DNA of 64,000 nucleotides from Novipirellula herctigrandis (GTDB lineage: Bacteria > Planctomycetota > Planctomycetia > Pirellulales > Pirellulaceae): contig SJPJ01000001.1 in NCBI GenBank assembly GCA_007859835.1, positions 3,033,922-3,097,921 on the forward strand. Reading direction: 5' to 3'. Below the pieces are notes generated by a model. The model ran no database searches. It had not been told where the DNA came from and saw nothing but the letters and a program-made list of their open reading frames with translations. The position numbers were made by a program, and so were the translations under genes. This document shows, piece by piece, positions 63,020-64,000 of this stretch; position 1 is the first letter of the stretch, and the number at the start of each line of letters is the position of its first letter.

Positions 63020-64000
63020 CTATGGGCGAGCTTGCAGATCCAGATCCGCATCGACGACCAGTCTTTGCCCCTTCGTCGTGTTGAAGCTCACAACACGGTC
63101 TCCCGAACGAATCTTCACAGGATTCCCCAATTGCGAAGTCACCGTTGCCGAGGCGAGCCGACCGTCTTTCCAAGCGATGTCGACGGAAAAGCCGCCACGA
63201 GCGCAGAGACCTTGCACGCTGCCGTCCGCCCATACCTTGGGTAACGCTGGCAGCAAATGCAATTCGCCTGTGTGGCTCTGCAGCAACATCTCGGCGACAC
63301 CGGCCGTAGCGCCAAAGTTGCCATCGATCTGAAATGGCGGATGCGCGTCAAACAGGTTGGGATACAGCCCCCCCTGGCCCTTGACTGTGCCGATTGGGTT
63401 GAGCAGGTTACTCAAGATCAAATAGGTGTGATCGCCGTCGAGGAACCTTGCCCACAAGTTTACCTTCCAACCCATGCTCCATCCGGTAGCAGCATCACCG
63501 CGATAAATCAGCGATTGGCGGGCCGCTGCGAACATATCCTTGTCGTGCCAGGTAATACCACGGCCGGGAAAAACGGTCCACAGATGCGACACATGGCGGT
63601 GCTGGTTTTTCGGGTCATCAAGATCTTCCATCCATTCCTGAAGCTGGCCTGCTCGGCCGATCTGGTTTGGCGCGATCTGGTTTCGAAGGCTGTCGAGCTT
63701 CGTTGCCAATTGCGAGTCAACACCAAGCACTCGAGCCGCATCGGCAGTATTCGCAAACAAGCTACGGATGATGTCGTGGTCCATCGCCGGCCCCATTACG
63801 AGGCCGCCCTGCTCGGGCGAATTCGAAGGGCCACTGATAAGATGCCCTGTCAACTCGTCCTCAATTAAGAAGTCAGCGAAAAACTCCGCAGATCCCTTCA
63901 TTGCAGGATAAGCCTTCTCCGCGAGGAATTTTTCGTCTTCGGTGAACAGGTACTGCTCCCACAAATGTTGACACAGCCATGCTCCACCGACGACCCAGAT
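63020..64000 (-). CDS. GH95 alpha-L-fucosidase-type enzyme, C-terminal part (5' cut by window)
   Basis: The frame stays open to the last base of the window (it reads [15 protein letters not shown] at the edge), so only about the last 326 residues are present. Family GH95 features are visible: the (alpha/alpha)6 barrel segments [65 protein letters not shown] and [21 protein letters not shown], then the beta-sheet C-terminal domain ending [12 protein letters not shown]95 enzymes remove alpha-1,2-L-fucose or L-galactose with inversion. The asparagine/aspartate active-site residues are partly upstream or within DGNFG. The N-terminal domain and signal peptide lie outside. Confidence 0.93.
   Translation of the reverse strand: MWVVGGAWLCQHLWEQYLFTEDEKFLAEKAYPAMKGSAEFFADFLIEDELTGHLISGPSNSPEQGGLVMGPAMDHDIIRSLFANTADAARVLGVDSQLATKLDSLRNQIAPNQIGRAGQLQEWMEDLDDPKNQHRHVSHLWTVFPGRGITWHDKDMFAAARQSLIYRGDAATGWSMGWKVNLWARFLDGDHTYLILSNLLNPIGTVKGQGGLYPNLFDAHPPFQIDGNFGATAGVAEMLLQSHTGELHLLPALPKVWADGSVQGLCARGGFSVDIAWKDGRLASATVTSQLGNPVKIRSGDRVVSFNTTKGQRLVVDADLDLQARP

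Overview
The window looks like chromosomal DNA of a planctomycete, probably of the Pirellulaceae (Rhodopirellula-like) group. The basis is gene content: secreted sulfatases, PVC-type heme-binding CxxCH proteins, DUF1080 and DUF2961 proteins, Tat-exported sugar enzymes, and a giant RTX protein with an N-terminal LEPR-XLL-like motif. No rRNA, tRNA, CRISPR array, insertion sequence or phage gene was recognised. The genus cannot be fixed from this sequence alone.

Layout. 1-2.5 kb: the 3' end of a GspE/PilB-type ATPase gene, a repeat-rich basic protein, a PPP-type phosphatase and an isochorismatase-like hydrolase. 2.6-5.7 kb: an overlapping ECF sigma / anti-sigma / YbjQ-like set, followed by a membrane acyltransferase with ankyrin repeats inserted between membrane segments. 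5.8-10.1 kb: a TolB-like propeller, a Tat-exported aldo/keto reductase, a periplasmic coiled-coil protein and a DUF89 (ARMT1-like) protein. 10.3-25.3 kb: a region for export and breakdown of complex, probably sulfated, polysaccharide. It holds a GH10 xylanase, a PQQ-type propeller, two sulfatases flanking an SGNH hydrolase, a GH116 glycosidase with extra inserted domains, a DUF2961 (GH172-type) protein and a DUF1080 protein. 25.3-29.1 kb: a membrane protein-tyrosine phosphatase, a trypsin-like protease, a DUF2007/zinc-ribbon protein and a secreted DJ-1/PfpI protein whose signal peptide is built of a 15-bp tandem repeat.

29.2-50.8 kb is one minus-strand gene for a protein of about 7,190 residues. 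It combines at least five kinds of internal repeat (flagellar-hook-IN-like, two beta-type motifs, PPC domains, RTX nonapeptides). A beta-barrel outer-membrane protein gene is divergent from it, and the intergenic region between them carries nested inverted repeats. 51-64 kb: a nonsense-interrupted small gene, an alpha/beta hydrolase, a beta-lactamase-like serine hydrolase, a 1,662-residue SGNH-propeller-HEAT-PA14-cytochrome protein, a three-PAS LuxR regulator, and the C-terminal part of a GH95 fucosidase cut by the window edge.

How it fits together. GH10, GH116, GH172-type, GH95, the sulfatases and the SGNH hydrolase could act in sequence on a branched, esterified or sulfated glycan outside the cytoplasm. 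The reductase, DUF1080 and heme proteins could handle released sugars or electrons. The giant protein and its divergent outer-membrane neighbour suggest a surface structure or adhesin. These links are inferred from family membership and position; no operon or substrate is proved by the sequence.
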